From contig JAJVDF010000457.1 of assembly GCA_022410635.1 (NCBI GenBank), positions 198,826 to 262,825 of the forward strand: a stretch of 64,000 nt of DNA, given 5' to 3'. This DNA is from Tretioscincus oriximinensis. Taxonomy: Eukaryota; Chordata; Lepidosauria; Squamata; Gymnophthalmidae. The position numbers and the translations under genes were made by a program. Shown here piece by piece: positions 12,401-22,192 of this stretch. Position 1 is the stretch's first letter. Each line of letters starts with the position of its first letter. The notes beneath the pieces were generated by a model that was given only the letters and a program-made list of their open reading frames with translations, ran no database searches and was not told where the DNA came from.

Positions 12401-15400
12401 AGGTACCTGTCAAGCACTTCAACCACCTCTCCTGATTCAGATGGAATAGAGAGAGAAAGCTGAGTGTCATCTGCATATTGATGGCACTTCACTCCTGATC
12501 ACCTCTCCCAGTGGCTTCATATAGATGTTGAACAGCATTGGGGGGAGGATCGACCCCTGAGGAACCCCACAAGTGAGCTCCCAGGGTNTCAAACAAAGCT
12601 CCCCTCCCCCACCACTCTTTGGAAACAGCCTTGGAGATAGGACTGCAACACATTGCCACCAACGCCTAATAAGGACTTTTTCAAATACATCAGAAATAAG
12701 AATCCTACTAGGAAAGCAGTCGGACCACTAGATAGCAATGGACAAAAGAGCATAATCAAGGAGAACATGGAGATTGCAGAGAGGTTAAATGAATTTTTGC
12801 TTCAGTTTTCACTGAAGAAAACAGAGGTTATTTACCCGCAACAGATATAGTCTTGTCAGGAAGAACAACAGAGGAATTACACTGGATAGAGATAGCAAGG
12901 GAGGAGGTCCTTGCTAATCTTAATAAACTGAACATTAAAAAAATCCCCAGGGTCAGACAGCATTCACCCAAGAATTCTTAAAGAACTCAAATGTGAAATT
13001 GCTGAACTTCTAACCAAAATATTTAATCTTTCCTTAAGATCAGGCATAGTACCAGTAGATTGGGGGTAGCTAACGTAACACCAATCTTCAAAAAAGTATT
13101 CCGGGGTGATCCCGGAAACATCAGTTCTAGGTAAAGTGTTGGAAACCATAATTAAGGACAAAATTACTAAACACATGAAGAAGCACGCATTGCTGAATGA
13201 AACTCAGCATGGCTTCTGCTGTTCAGGGTAGTGGAATATGTGGCAGGCAGAATTTACATTTATTTTCATTTTGCTTTCCTTCAAAATCTTTCTTACCACC
13301 CTCCTTTTAATACCTTCTGTCACTACTAAAAGAGCCAAGAGGAATTCCTTTTCCTTGGAAGAAGAAAATAGTTTCAGACATGCAGTACTAATTAGCTCTT
13401 CACTCCAAGATTATATGTGCATTAGATTTTAAAACAAGTTATAGCAAAACATTTCTTTCCTCCTACTTTTATTCTCTGTGTTCCTGATATAAGAATATTT
13501 TACTATCAACAGGCTACATGAATTAGTAAGGAAAATATGTAGCTAAGTTAATCCAGATAATAGAGGTATTTGTTAACTCAGTTCTTCACTTTACCTCAGA
13601 TTTATTTTCTGTTAGTAAGAAATTGCTGTCTTGATCATCTGTAAATAGTTTCTCATAATTTTGGAGAAAATTCAGGAGCATGAAATTGCAGATCATTTGT
13701 TTTTCAGTAGCTGAAGAGCTGAAAGGAACTCTGGGGGGGAGGGGGGGCAGAAATGAAGACAGATTGAAAGAGGTCACTTTAACCGCCATTCAAATTCCAG
13801 CCCTATCAGTCATCAAGGAACCATGAATAGTCATTAAAAAGAAACATGGGCAGCAGTCACATATGTGCTGTTGAACAATTTTCAGTTCTGAAAAACAGGA
13901 TGGAAAATTAGAAGAACTGGTTTTGAACAGAATTGAAAACCTGCTCAAAATCAGTCCTGTTATTCAGGACCGAGAACTATTTCATTGTACAAGTGTGACC
14001 ATGCCCTTGAACTATCTAAATATTTTAAAGTGCTGAAGGAAAAAATGAAAAGATGAATGTGCATCTTGTCAGTAATGACAACTTTTTGTGTATTCTGTTT
14101 TTACAAATTAGTACTCGTTTTGCAAAGAATATTCTATTCCAATTGCCCCTGAGTGTGCCATGCATCTTGTCAGGGGCCTATGATTTCAAGCAGCCTTGAA
14201 CAAACTGGGGATGCAATTTAAACTGTCCCTTTTAGAAAATGCACTCTTTCTAAAGAGAAAAACAAAAATGCATTTGTATACATCAGCAGTTCTCTACCTG
14301 TGGGTCGCGACCCCGGCGGGGGTCNAACGACCAAAACACAGGGGTCACCTAAAGCCATGGCGAAATATTATTTATTGGAATTAATAATAAATATTTCTCA
14401 ACATATAATTAAATATTGTTTTAGTGATTAATCACTATGTTTAAATTATGTTTGATTTGTAGCAATGAGAATACATAATGCATATCAGGTATTTACATTC
14501 CGAATCATAAATGTAGCAAAATTACAGTTTTGAAGTAGCCACCAAAATTGGGGTCACCGCAACATGAGGAACTGTATTGTGGGGTCACGGCATTAGAAAG
14601 GTTGAGAACCACTGGTATACATGCTTTGCTTGAATGAATGTGCCCGGGGAAATTTTTCTCATAGAAAAGTGTCTAACCCTACAAGCTCTCATTTGTTGAT
14701 TCAAGAAGTGCAAATACAGACAGTGAAATTTATTCCATACAAATGAGAACTTACACGTTAATAAATAATGTATCATAAACAAATTCTTACCGAAAAAGGG
14801 TGGGGCCAAAAACAATGGCTAAGTTCTCGATTGTCATATGATTCACTTCACAGTATGATGATACCTTGACCAGGAATCTAACGAGGAAACAGAAAAGGCT
14901 ATAGTGGGCTTCTGGCAGGCTGTTTAATAGCTTTTTAAGACATCGCATGCATTCTGGCATGTGGTTGATAGTATCTGCGAAGGATTAAATATTGATAATT
15001 AATTGAGATGGTTACAGGTTAGCACTAGTTTAGACAGATCAGATTTTCTGAGGCCCAAACTGGGGTAATTAATATTCATACTAATTTGCATCTTCATGAA
15101 TATGCAAATCACCAACCAACATGCATACCTCTCCGAAATCCCCAAAGCACTTGAGATTTTTTGAAGTGTGTGAAATTTTTTTGAAGTGTATGAGAATTTT
15201 TTGAAGTGCATGAGACATTTGCATTTTTTTTATTTTACTGAGGGAGGGTGCCTCAGCAAAAATACACAGAAATCCCCCCGGGAGGGCTGGGTAGACACCC
15301 CCAAACCAGGTTCTCCCCCTGGGTCATCTGGTCATCCTACACTAGTTGCAGTTATTACTACTATTTTTACTTAACAACTAGCAGTCATATACAATATTTA

Positions 15401-18400
15401 TGCAAAAGTAAAATAATACTTGGAAAGTAAACAGGAAAGTCCTCAGGACCTCATGAGCAACATGAGAGATAGAAGTTCCTCATATTATTAAGCACACAAA
15501 TCTATTCTCTATATGAACTAGTTCCTTGGCCAGCTTCTCCTCTTTGCATATTCATACAAAACTTGGGCTATTCTGGATTTCATTCTGGAATTGCAATCTT
15601 CTATCATCAGCCATTTACACACAAAGGTCAAAATTTCATTTATTAAATAAAGTACATCTTTAACATGTATGGGTTAATGAGAAGACACAGATTATGAAGT
15701 GACGGAATAACTTCAACCGTCAGTTGAGAAAAGCATGCAGACAGAATCCCAGTTTAGCAGAGATTATTTGCAGCAGTATCACCAATGGCACATGTGCTCT
15801 TAAAGTTAGTTGTCCATTTATAATTACTGTTTCCTGCCCTTTAGTTGGAATCTGCCCTCTTGTTCCAAGACGAACTTGGTTACAATTATTCACATTAATC
15901 TTGAAGATAGTCCAGAAATTAGAATTTGTGCAGATTATAATAGCTAAACTGCTGTTGGGTGGCATTTCTGCATGGAGACACATGACATCAGTGACCAACT
16001 CTAAAATATTTCTGCTTTATTCACTTCTAAATCCAAGTCAAGATTGAAATAGAAACTCCAAATAGTTTGAGTGTCAAATAACTAATGGAATACCTTCTCC
16101 TGGTTAAATCTGCAAGATTCTTGTAGTTAGAACAAGAGGTTCTCCTAATAGCTCTACTGTGAGAATTTTTTTTTAGAAAGTATTCAAATAACATTGGAAA
16201 TATTATTAATCTTCCTGTAGTTGCCGTTGAAATAACATGAACAGACAATGGACTAGAAAGCTAACATTTCAATAAATTTTGCTACTTCAAGGACTCTGTT
16301 AGACAAGTGATAAGAGAAGTCCAAAAAGAGAAGTAAAATTCTTTGAAGTATTGCTTGGTGCTTATGGGGGGAGGTATACAACTGGCCAACGTATTTCTTA
16401 AACTTTGCCAAAAAGAACATTTTAATGAGAACAGTTGAAAGCGAAGATTGCTGTAACCATGGAAATGTGATTACATTCTTAGAGTAATGTACGAAGTGAT
16501 CCTCAGAAGCTAATCACAGTTCTTGAAGAGAGAAAGAAGTTTTGTACTTGAACTTGGGGGTACAAAGATGATTGGTGATTAAGAATTATGCCTTCTAGCA
16601 TGGCTGATTTACCCTACTGTAGTGCATCATTTTCCTGCAGGAAAGTGAGTAATAAATCTTATTTCTTTTTTACTACTTCACAAACCTTGACTGCATTTTA
16701 TTTAAACAAATCCTTGGGGTAAGTTTTTTTTATTCCTTTCAANGGATTGGAAAATTGTTGATAACATCCACTATCAACAAATATTTGAGAAATAGAAGCT
16801 CAAAAGGGGCTTCTCTGTGGAAAAAAAACCCCACATTGTGGGACAGTTTTGTGTTTGACGTATTCCAGCTTCAAAATTACGTACTGTTCAGTGCACGGTT
16901 GGGATACACCTTTATATATCATTATGAATTTTTAGAGATTTCTTTATATTGAAGGCAAAGTATGAATGGAAATAAAATAAAGCTATTTATATATGATGGT
17001 ATCATTCATCATTTTGATGTCAAGCAAAAGCAGTACANCACTTATAGATAAAAGAAAATATATATTTCTATGGGCACTTACTTTACCTTCAGATCTCGCA
17101 AACAAATCGCTACATAGGCTCTCGGGAAAAATGGCATCTGGGAGTTCATTCAGGAAGAGTTTTAGAAGGCTAGCAATGGATTCAACATCTCCCTCCTTTA
17201 CAAGGTCTACCTCTTCTCCTTGGTCAAACTTCCCCTTGAGATGATGGATTTTGGTTGAGGAACCACTGATCCGAAATAGGCCTTTCCGATTCAACCCTGC
17301 TGAAATAGACAGGATCTTGGGCACTAATCGTATATATTGTCTCTAAGTGCTACAGCATCCATACATAAGATGGAAATGCCTGAAAAAGCATAAGGTTTGA
17401 AGAAGTTAAGAACATTTTAAAAAGCTCTGCAGTATCAGGTCACGGCCAATCTAGGCTACCATTCTGTCTCACACAATGTTAGCCACCAACTGCTTCTAGC
17501 GATTCAAGCAGAAAGCAAATCAAGAAAAGAAAAGCATTTCATTTGCTTTCCGATTCCCTGCAAATAGTTATTANAGGCTTCTTCTGTTCTGTCTGTCTCC
17601 TCAAGCACAAAAGAGGAAGTGGAGGGAAGGCAAAAGATCCAAACAGAGAACAAACATGTTTATTGGGCACTGAATGTGGAGGACAGCCAGGCCAGGCCAG
17701 GGGGGGNGGGACAGGACCCGGTTTTGTGGTGTCTACCTCGCCCTCCTGGGGATGCGCACCATTATTCATTTCCCCAGTTTTTTGCTGAGGAAAAGAAAAT
17801 TTAAAAAATATTCACTGCAGCTCTGGCATCTGGGACCAGCTTCTGAAGGTGCCCTCCCCTCAGTAAAAAATAAAAATTCTCACACACTTTCTCACAACTT
17901 AATTTTTTTAAAAAAATCGCTGCACCACCACTAGGGGATTCTGGCAATTGGGGGCAGCTTCTGAAGGAACCTTCCCCTCTGTAAATAAATTAAAAAATTC
18001 TGATGTGGTCTAAAAATTCTCAGTTAAAAAATCCTCACACACTTAAAAAAATTCTCACATGCTTCACCAATTTTTCAGGCGGGAATTTTGGAAGGGAATA
18101 CATGTTAATTATCCTGGTTTGGGTCTCAGAAAATCTGATCAGTCTAATGTCACCACAGAATAAGTAATAAAACTGTAGCTGAACTCCCTCATGCACCACA
18201 GCTGAGAACTGNCTATAAATAGTTCTAATGCAGGTCTCTCATCAGACCTTGTTAGACGGAAGGCTTAAATACCCATTGGATCTCAAATTATAAATAGTTG
18301 TAGCACAATATACACAGCAGTAGATGCCTGAGAGCAGCCATCTTGTTCACTACAACTTTATCACAGCCTCCCCGTGGCCAGCCAAGGCACGTCTTTGGCA

Positions 18401-20768
18401 CAATTTACTGCTGAATCTGGATACATTTGGAAAACTATGAAGGTATATTGAAGGGAAGACTTGACCTCACTGCACATAACCAGTTGCGCCTTGAGTTGTC
18501 TTGTTGAAGCAATTGGTAGCAGAGAGATACACGGACCTTTCTTATGTCCCTTAAAACCAGCAACTCCCTCCAGAAGCTTCAATAGGGAGATATTGTCATC
18601 CCAGAAAGGTTCTTTGCTACAGACTGGAAAGTGGCGAATGACTCTATCGTGTCCATTTTGTCACAAGAGTTCATAGAGTTTCTCAACTAAACCAGAAACT
18701 CGTGGATGCATGAAAATTACATCANGATTGAACAAAATAAATGAATTATTTTTGTGCCTAACATTTTTAAGCTCAAGGCTACGAACCTACCAAATTCTTC
18801 TAAATATTCTACCATGTGTTTGACAACCAGAGGAACATTATGGTGTGCATCATGGGTACATCTTTCGAGCGGGATTCCAAAAATTCTGTGATTCTGTGGT
18901 CCAACTTTATTTGTGCGGTGCTTGATATTTATGGCAGACAATGATTGCTATGAAAGAAATAGAAAATCATTTTAGGAACTAATTCATCACTTTGTACTCT
19001 CTATTCTGAAAACCAAGCTATTGGAATATTACATGTGTATATATTGTGATCTGCCCTGGGAACTTGAACTATAATACATACAAACAAACAAACAAACAAA
19101 CAAACAAACAAACAGATATACATACAAATGAACACACACACAAACGCATACATGTCCAAATATATACATACTGTATTTCAAGATTAAATATCTGCTTGAC
19201 ATCTATATCTGTCAAAGATTTGGTGTTCTATAGTAAATGTTTCCTTTGGAGAAAAAAGTATGTGCATTTATGTTATCTTATAAGACTGAAATCTTAATCA
19301 CATGGAGACAGCTTTCCTGTGCAGGGCCAGAAGGTCCATTGCATAGGAATCTCCAAGGCAACAGCCATAGAGAAGGAGGCATATACAGGGTGCTTCAAAA
19401 AAATGTATACACACTGTGAACTTCCATAGAAAATTTATTTACTGTTCTACAAAGTTAAATTTCAGGAAATTAGAAAGCTTAAAGTCCAATGTAAATAAAA
19501 TGTAAGTAACANNNNNNNNNNNNNNNNNNNNNNNNNNNNNNNNNNNNNNNNNNNNNNNNNNNNNNNNNNNNNNNNNNNNNNNNNNNNNNNNNNNNNNNNN
19601 NNNNNNNNNNNNNNNNNNNNNNNNNNNNNNNNNNNNNNNNNNNNNNNNNNNNNNNNNNNNNNNNNNNNNNNNNNNNNNNNNNNNNNNNNNNNNNNNNNNN
19701 NNNNNNNNNNNNNNNNNNNNNNNNNNNNNNNNNNNNNNNNNNNNNNNNNNNNNNNNNNNNNNNNNNNNNNNNNNNNNNNNNNNNNNNNNNNNNNNNNNNN
19801 NNNNNNNNNNNNNNNNNNNNNNNNNNNNNNNNNNNNNNNNNNNNNNNNNNNNNNNNNNNNNNNNNNNNNNNNNNNNNNNNNNNNNNNNNNNNNNNNNNNN
19901 NNNNNNNNNNNNNNNNAGAAGAAGAAGAAGAAGAAGAAGAAGAAGAAGAAGAAGAAGAAGAAGAAGAAGAAGAAGAAGAAGAAGAAGAAGAAGAAGAAGA
20001 AGAAGAAGAAGGAAGAAGAAGAAGAAAGAAGAAGAAGGAAGAAGAAGGAAGAAGAAGAAGAAAGAAGAAGAAAGAAGAAGAAGGAAGAAGAAGAAGGAAG
20101 AAGAAGGAAGAAGAAGAAGAAGGTGCTCACCCCAACCCACGTCCCACCCAGGGCTTCGAAACCCCATCTCCCAGGCGAGAGACGGATTCCTAAGCAACTG
20201 AGCTATCCATGCCTGCTAGTGAAGTCTGGGCTTTGTCCAGTAAGCCTCAAAGCCACAGCCTCACTTGGCATATAACCCAGAGGCTAATGAGAAGCAGCAC
20301 CGCTAGACACCATTGCCTTTTTTCGCAACGGGCATAACAACTAGCATCAGAATATTACAAACCACAACTCCGCTCCCATATTTTCATTTTGGTGGCAGGG
20401 CTAAGAAATATAATAACACCCAACAAGTTTTGAAATATCATTGTTTTCCTAGTTGTTTGAAAGTAATTCCCAGTCAAAATGGATAGAATATACAAACTTC
20501 TAAAGAAAATATAGTTGAGATCAAGATGCTCAGTATAGACAGAAAAAGGAACAAGAACATTGATTAGATAGATGATACAATTGCACACCTGGCTTTTAAA
20601 AGAGCTATCTTTGAGTCTTTTTCAATAATTCTATTATGGTTCCCTTTCCTGTCTTTAGTCTTCAAAGTAAAAAGAGATCTACTTTGCCTTTGGAAATGAG
20701 TTGAGATGGTTCATGAAAATGAATTACATTCCACTTACACAGATTGTNATGGAGGCGCCTGTTCCCAT
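9453..20768 (-). CDS. short FAM13A-like RhoGAP-domain protein, 265 aa, six coding exons
   Basis: A GTPase-activating protein for Rho-family GTPases is predicted. Coding exons on the minus strand, in order, are 20768-20739, 18947-18791, 17296-17087, 14974-14791, 13730-13595 and 9533-9453. All have GT donors and AG acceptors, and the 798 nt total keeps one frame to TGA. Residues 1-10 (MGTGAS-I/M-TIC, one N) resemble the FAM13A start and carry a G2/S6 pattern typical of N-myristoylation. A FGIPLE motif at about 33-38 precedes the RhoGAP fold. The probable arginine finger is R71 in G-L-F-R-I-S-G, followed by the GEEVDLVKEGDV and SLLKLFLNELP motifs. The conserved Asn is N183 in M-T-I-E-N-L-A-I-V-F-G-P. 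After the domain come only about 26 tail residues, whereas FAM13A and FAM13B continue for hundreds. The RhoGAP core appears intact. It lies between COL6A6 and PIK3R4, on the PIK3R4 strand. Expression is unproven, and longer isoforms cannot be excluded. Confidence 0.82.
9534..11519. other. last intron of the FAM13-like gene, left part; possible old LTR or repeat
   Basis: Around 9640-9900 is a faint tRNA-like head (AAGCTCAGTTAA...GGTTCCAGGTCTGATTCC). At about 9960-10600 is a GC-richer block that, on the minus strand, has TCAATAAAAGACTG followed by a U5-like stretch, which could be a solo LTR; no clear target duplication was found. Frames at 10073-10306, 10588-10965 and 11061-11263 show no recognisable domain. 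Confidence 0.3.
11520..12650 (-). mobile_element. L2-type LINE, reverse-transcriptase C-terminal region
   Basis: Minus-strand translation gives the characteristic L2 signature: S-R-L-D-Y-C-N-V, then V-Q-N-A-A-A-R-L-L-T, then P-V-L-K-E-L-H, then N-L-G-P-K-Y-L-K-E, then A-P-S-L-W-N-S-L. Upstream (12345-12600) is L-F-N-I-Y-M-K-P-L-G-E. Several N's and frameshifts make it non-functional. It lies in the last intron of the FAM13-like gene. Confidence 0.88.
12652..13225 (+). mobile_element. CR1/L2-clade LINE internal fragment
   Basis: It closely matches 28800-29370 of the longer LINE in this window (K-D-F-F-K-Y-I-R-N-K-N-P-T-R-K-A, then A-E-R-L-N-E-F). It has a small internal deletion near 13100 and breaks off at 13225. 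It abuts the minus-strand L2 copy. Confidence 0.88.
13226..13594. other. intron sequence, nothing recognised
   Basis: AT-rich stretch before the fifth coding exon of the FAM13-like gene. No element was identified. Confidence 0.5.
14284..14614. mobile_element. non-autonomous hAT element with 8-bp target duplication
   Basis: The termini are CAGCAGTTCTCTACCTGTGG and its imperfect complement ending GGTTGAGAACCACTG. They are flanked by GTATACAT on both sides (14276-14283 and 14615-14622). The interior is AT-rich with no transposase. The terminal sequence and 8-bp duplication fit the hAT/Charlie group. It lies in the fourth intron of the FAM13-like gene. Confidence 0.9.
15031..15339. mobile_element. 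hAT-type element of the TAGGCTGACC family, long form with minisatellite
   Basis: It starts TAGACAGATCAGATTTTCTG and ends with the complement of TAGGATGACCAGATGACCC. Both sides carry the 8-bp repeat CACTAGTT (15023-15030 and 15340-15347). Inside are four to five imperfect copies of a roughly 20-bp unit around TTTTTTGAAGTGTRTGAGA (15150-15215). A related copy in the opposite orientation lies at about 17650-18146. Confidence 0.82.
15348..17086. other. third intron of the FAM13-like gene, nothing recognised
   Basis: AT-rich sequence. Two frames that overlap on opposite strands (15720-15998 and 15724-16047) have no recognisable domain and look like chance. The donor side of the intron begins at 17086. 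Confidence 0.5.
17650..18146. mobile_element. hAT-type element of the TAGGCTGACC family, degenerate
   Basis: The right end, at about 18095-18146 (GGGTCTCAGAAAATCTGATC then AGTCTA), is the reverse complement of the left end of the element at 15031. The interior has two diverged copies of a unit containing CAGCTTCTGAAGG...CCTCCCCT (around 17835 and 17960) and repeated AAAAATTCTCACA segments. The left terminus is blurred near 17650-17700. It lies in the second intron of the FAM13-like gene. Confidence 0.6.
18147..18790. other. second intron of the FAM13-like gene, no recognised feature
   Basis: Open frames at 18361-18582 and 18461-18676 overlap on opposite strands and match no known family. No repeat ends were recognised. 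Confidence 0.4.
19079..19113. repeat. (CAAA)n microsatellite
   Basis: About eight to nine tandem CAAA/AAAC units in the first intron of the FAM13-like gene, followed by CA-rich sequence. Confidence 0.95.
19384..19511. mobile_element. possible mariner-like terminus running into the assembly gap
   Basis: TATACAGGGTGCTTCAAAAA followed by ATGTATACACAC resembles the CAGGGTG...CAAAA termini of some Tc1/mariner elements and is preceded by TA. The other end would be inside or beyond the run of N's, so neither length nor coding capacity is known. Confidence 0.35.
19512..19916. other. assembly gap, 405 N
   Basis: An uninterrupted run of N lies between the possible mariner end and a (GAA)n tract. Long frames predicted across it are artefacts of the gap and the trinucleotide repeat. 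Confidence 0.99.
19917..20217 (-). mobile_element. tRNA-headed SINE (second family) with expanded (GAA)n tail
   Basis: On the minus strand the head reads CAGGCATGGATAGCTCAGTT, with GGTTTCGAAGCCC as B box. It is followed directly by a truncated body and then at least 200 bp of (TTC)n that runs into the gap. Full-length relatives are at 21876-22192 and 33119-33432. Confidence 0.85.
20218..20738. other. first intron of the FAM13-like gene, 5' side
   Basis: AT-rich intronic sequence. It begins with a GTAAGTGG donor at 20738 on the minus strand. No other feature was recognised. Confidence 0.5.
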
Positions 20769-21250
20769 GTTAAGTCTGAACAACTAAGTACTTCTTTGCC
20801 AGCTGATGGAAGAGATACAAGTGGCATTTCCCTTGGTCAGTCCATGTAATCTTTTCTTCACAACACTCCCCGAAGCCCTTCGAAACATCTTAAAGACTGC
20901 ATGGGTACATGCACATTCTTACATTAATCTTGATTTGCGCCGTTCTTTTCCTCAGAATGATTTCTTACAGCTATTGATTTCCTCCTAGTAGGCTCCACCG
21001 CTGCATAAGTCAAGGGCAAAATTTCACTGCGGTGTCACATCCAATGATGTTGCCATAGCATTTAGCACACACAACAGCATACAGTTACTTCCGGCAATCT
21101 CTTAGTCTCTCCCGCTCACGTTTATTTTTCACATTCCAGGGCAAGGAAAGCAGCTAAGCTGTTAATGAGCCTTTCGAGCTAGCAATCAGAAACAAACAGA
21201 TTCTGACACATTTCATTCTCAGTACTTTTTGTACCCAGAATAGAACATCT
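20769..21250 (-). promoter_or_regulatory. putative 5' UTR and promoter of the FAM13-like gene
   Basis: This lies directly upstream of the ATG at 20768, which has A at -3 and G at +4 (AACATGG). The stretch is somewhat richer in CG dinucleotides than its surroundings (e.g. near 20930-21120). A short upstream frame (ATG at 20888, stop at 20784) would be in the leader if transcription starts further up. The transcription start cannot be placed. Confidence 0.3.
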
Positions 21251-21310
21251 GTAAGAGAACATAGGACAATCCGAATCTAGAACAAAGTGCTTATACTAAA
21301 CTAATCTCTC

Positions 21311-21503
21311 TCTTTTATTTTATTATTTATTTATTTATTTGTACTTGTATCCCGCCTTATACCCGAAGATCTCAGGGCGGCCAACCATAGGGTGGCGCAC
21401 ATAGCTTTTGTTGCTTTCTCCACAACAGACACCCTGTGGAGTAGGTGGGGCTGAGAGTTCAAAGAACTGTGACTGGCCCAAGGTCACCCAGCTGGCTTTC
21501 GTT
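21311..21503 (-). mobile_element. tRNA-derived SINE (ACA/Sauria-like), 5' truncated
   Basis: The (TTTA)n tail, the complement of GGGCGGGATACAAGTACAAA, and body sequence up to the GTGACCTTGGGCC region are present. The tRNA head is missing. Confidence 0.88.
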
Positions 21504-21875
21504 AGGAATAGCAGCAACAGCACCAAAAGTAATATATGAAGCAACAACTAGAGATTAAAAAAAATAGAATACGATTAACAGAATACCAATTGAAAGAAAA
21601 AATACAAAAATAAATGTAATTGCAAAAATGTCATCATTAGCATTATGATTACAGCCAACCCTAATGCAGTATTCTTGTATTTCCAACCCCAGCAGGTAGA
21701 CAGCATGGAACACGGATTTACTTAGGCCTGATGGCTTTATTAGCTTCTCCCACCAGCACCAACAGTAGGTCCAGTTCTTTGGGTTCTGATTGTAAAATTC
21801 ATTTTTTCCAAGTGCAAATGGTATGTTCTGCATATCAGGCTGTCCCCATCACTGCAGGGGTGAGTTAGCTGAGTG
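21504..21875. other. intergenic, nothing recognised
   Basis: AT-rich spacer between two SINEs. The 92-codon minus-strand frame (21555-21833) matches nothing I know. Confidence 0.45.
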
Positions 21876-22192
21876 ACGCAGGCATGGATAGCTCAGTCGC
21901 TTAGGAATTCATCTCTCGCCTGGGAGATGGGGTTTCGAAGCCCTGTGTGGGATGTGGGGAGGGGTGAGCACCTTCCACTAGCCTGTAGCTCTAGCCAACC
22001 CAGCTATTCGAAAGCATGAATTGCAAGAAATTGCAACTGACTGCAAGTAGATACATGGGAACCACCAGTCTGGTGGGGAAGATAGAATGTGAGCGTTCGG
22101 GCAAAATACCCTTGTAAGCAGCTTTGAGTCCCTTTNAAAGGTGAGAAAAAGTGGGGTATAAGAACCCAGTTCTTCTTCTTCTNCTACTTACA
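21876..22192 (+). mobile_element. tRNA-headed SINE, second family, full length
   Basis: The head is CAGGCATGGATAGCTCAGTC with B box GGTTTCGAAGCCC. The body runs through GTGAGCACCTTCCACTAGCC and GTAAGCAGCTTTGAGTCCCT to GGGGTATAAGAACCCAGTTC and a short (TTC)n tail. The body gives a long open frame on the minus strand, but only because the repeat happens to lack stops. Confidence 0.88.

Noticed and set aside
15720..16047. Overlapping frames on opposite strands in a RhoGAP-gene intron
   Set aside because: No domain, no splice signals, and direct splicing of exons 17087 to 14974 keeps the RhoGAP frame without them.
19079..19113. Regular short repeats as a CRISPR-like array
   Set aside because: Simple tandem CAAA units without spacers in a vertebrate genome.
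19439..20197. Long minus-strand frames of poly-Leu/poly-Phe/Ser
   Set aside because: They are translations of the (GAA)n SINE tail and of the run of N's.
21876..21950. Possible tRNA gene (A- and B-box motifs)
   Set aside because: The tRNA-like part is the head of a SINE repeated elsewhere in the window and cannot form a complete tRNA.
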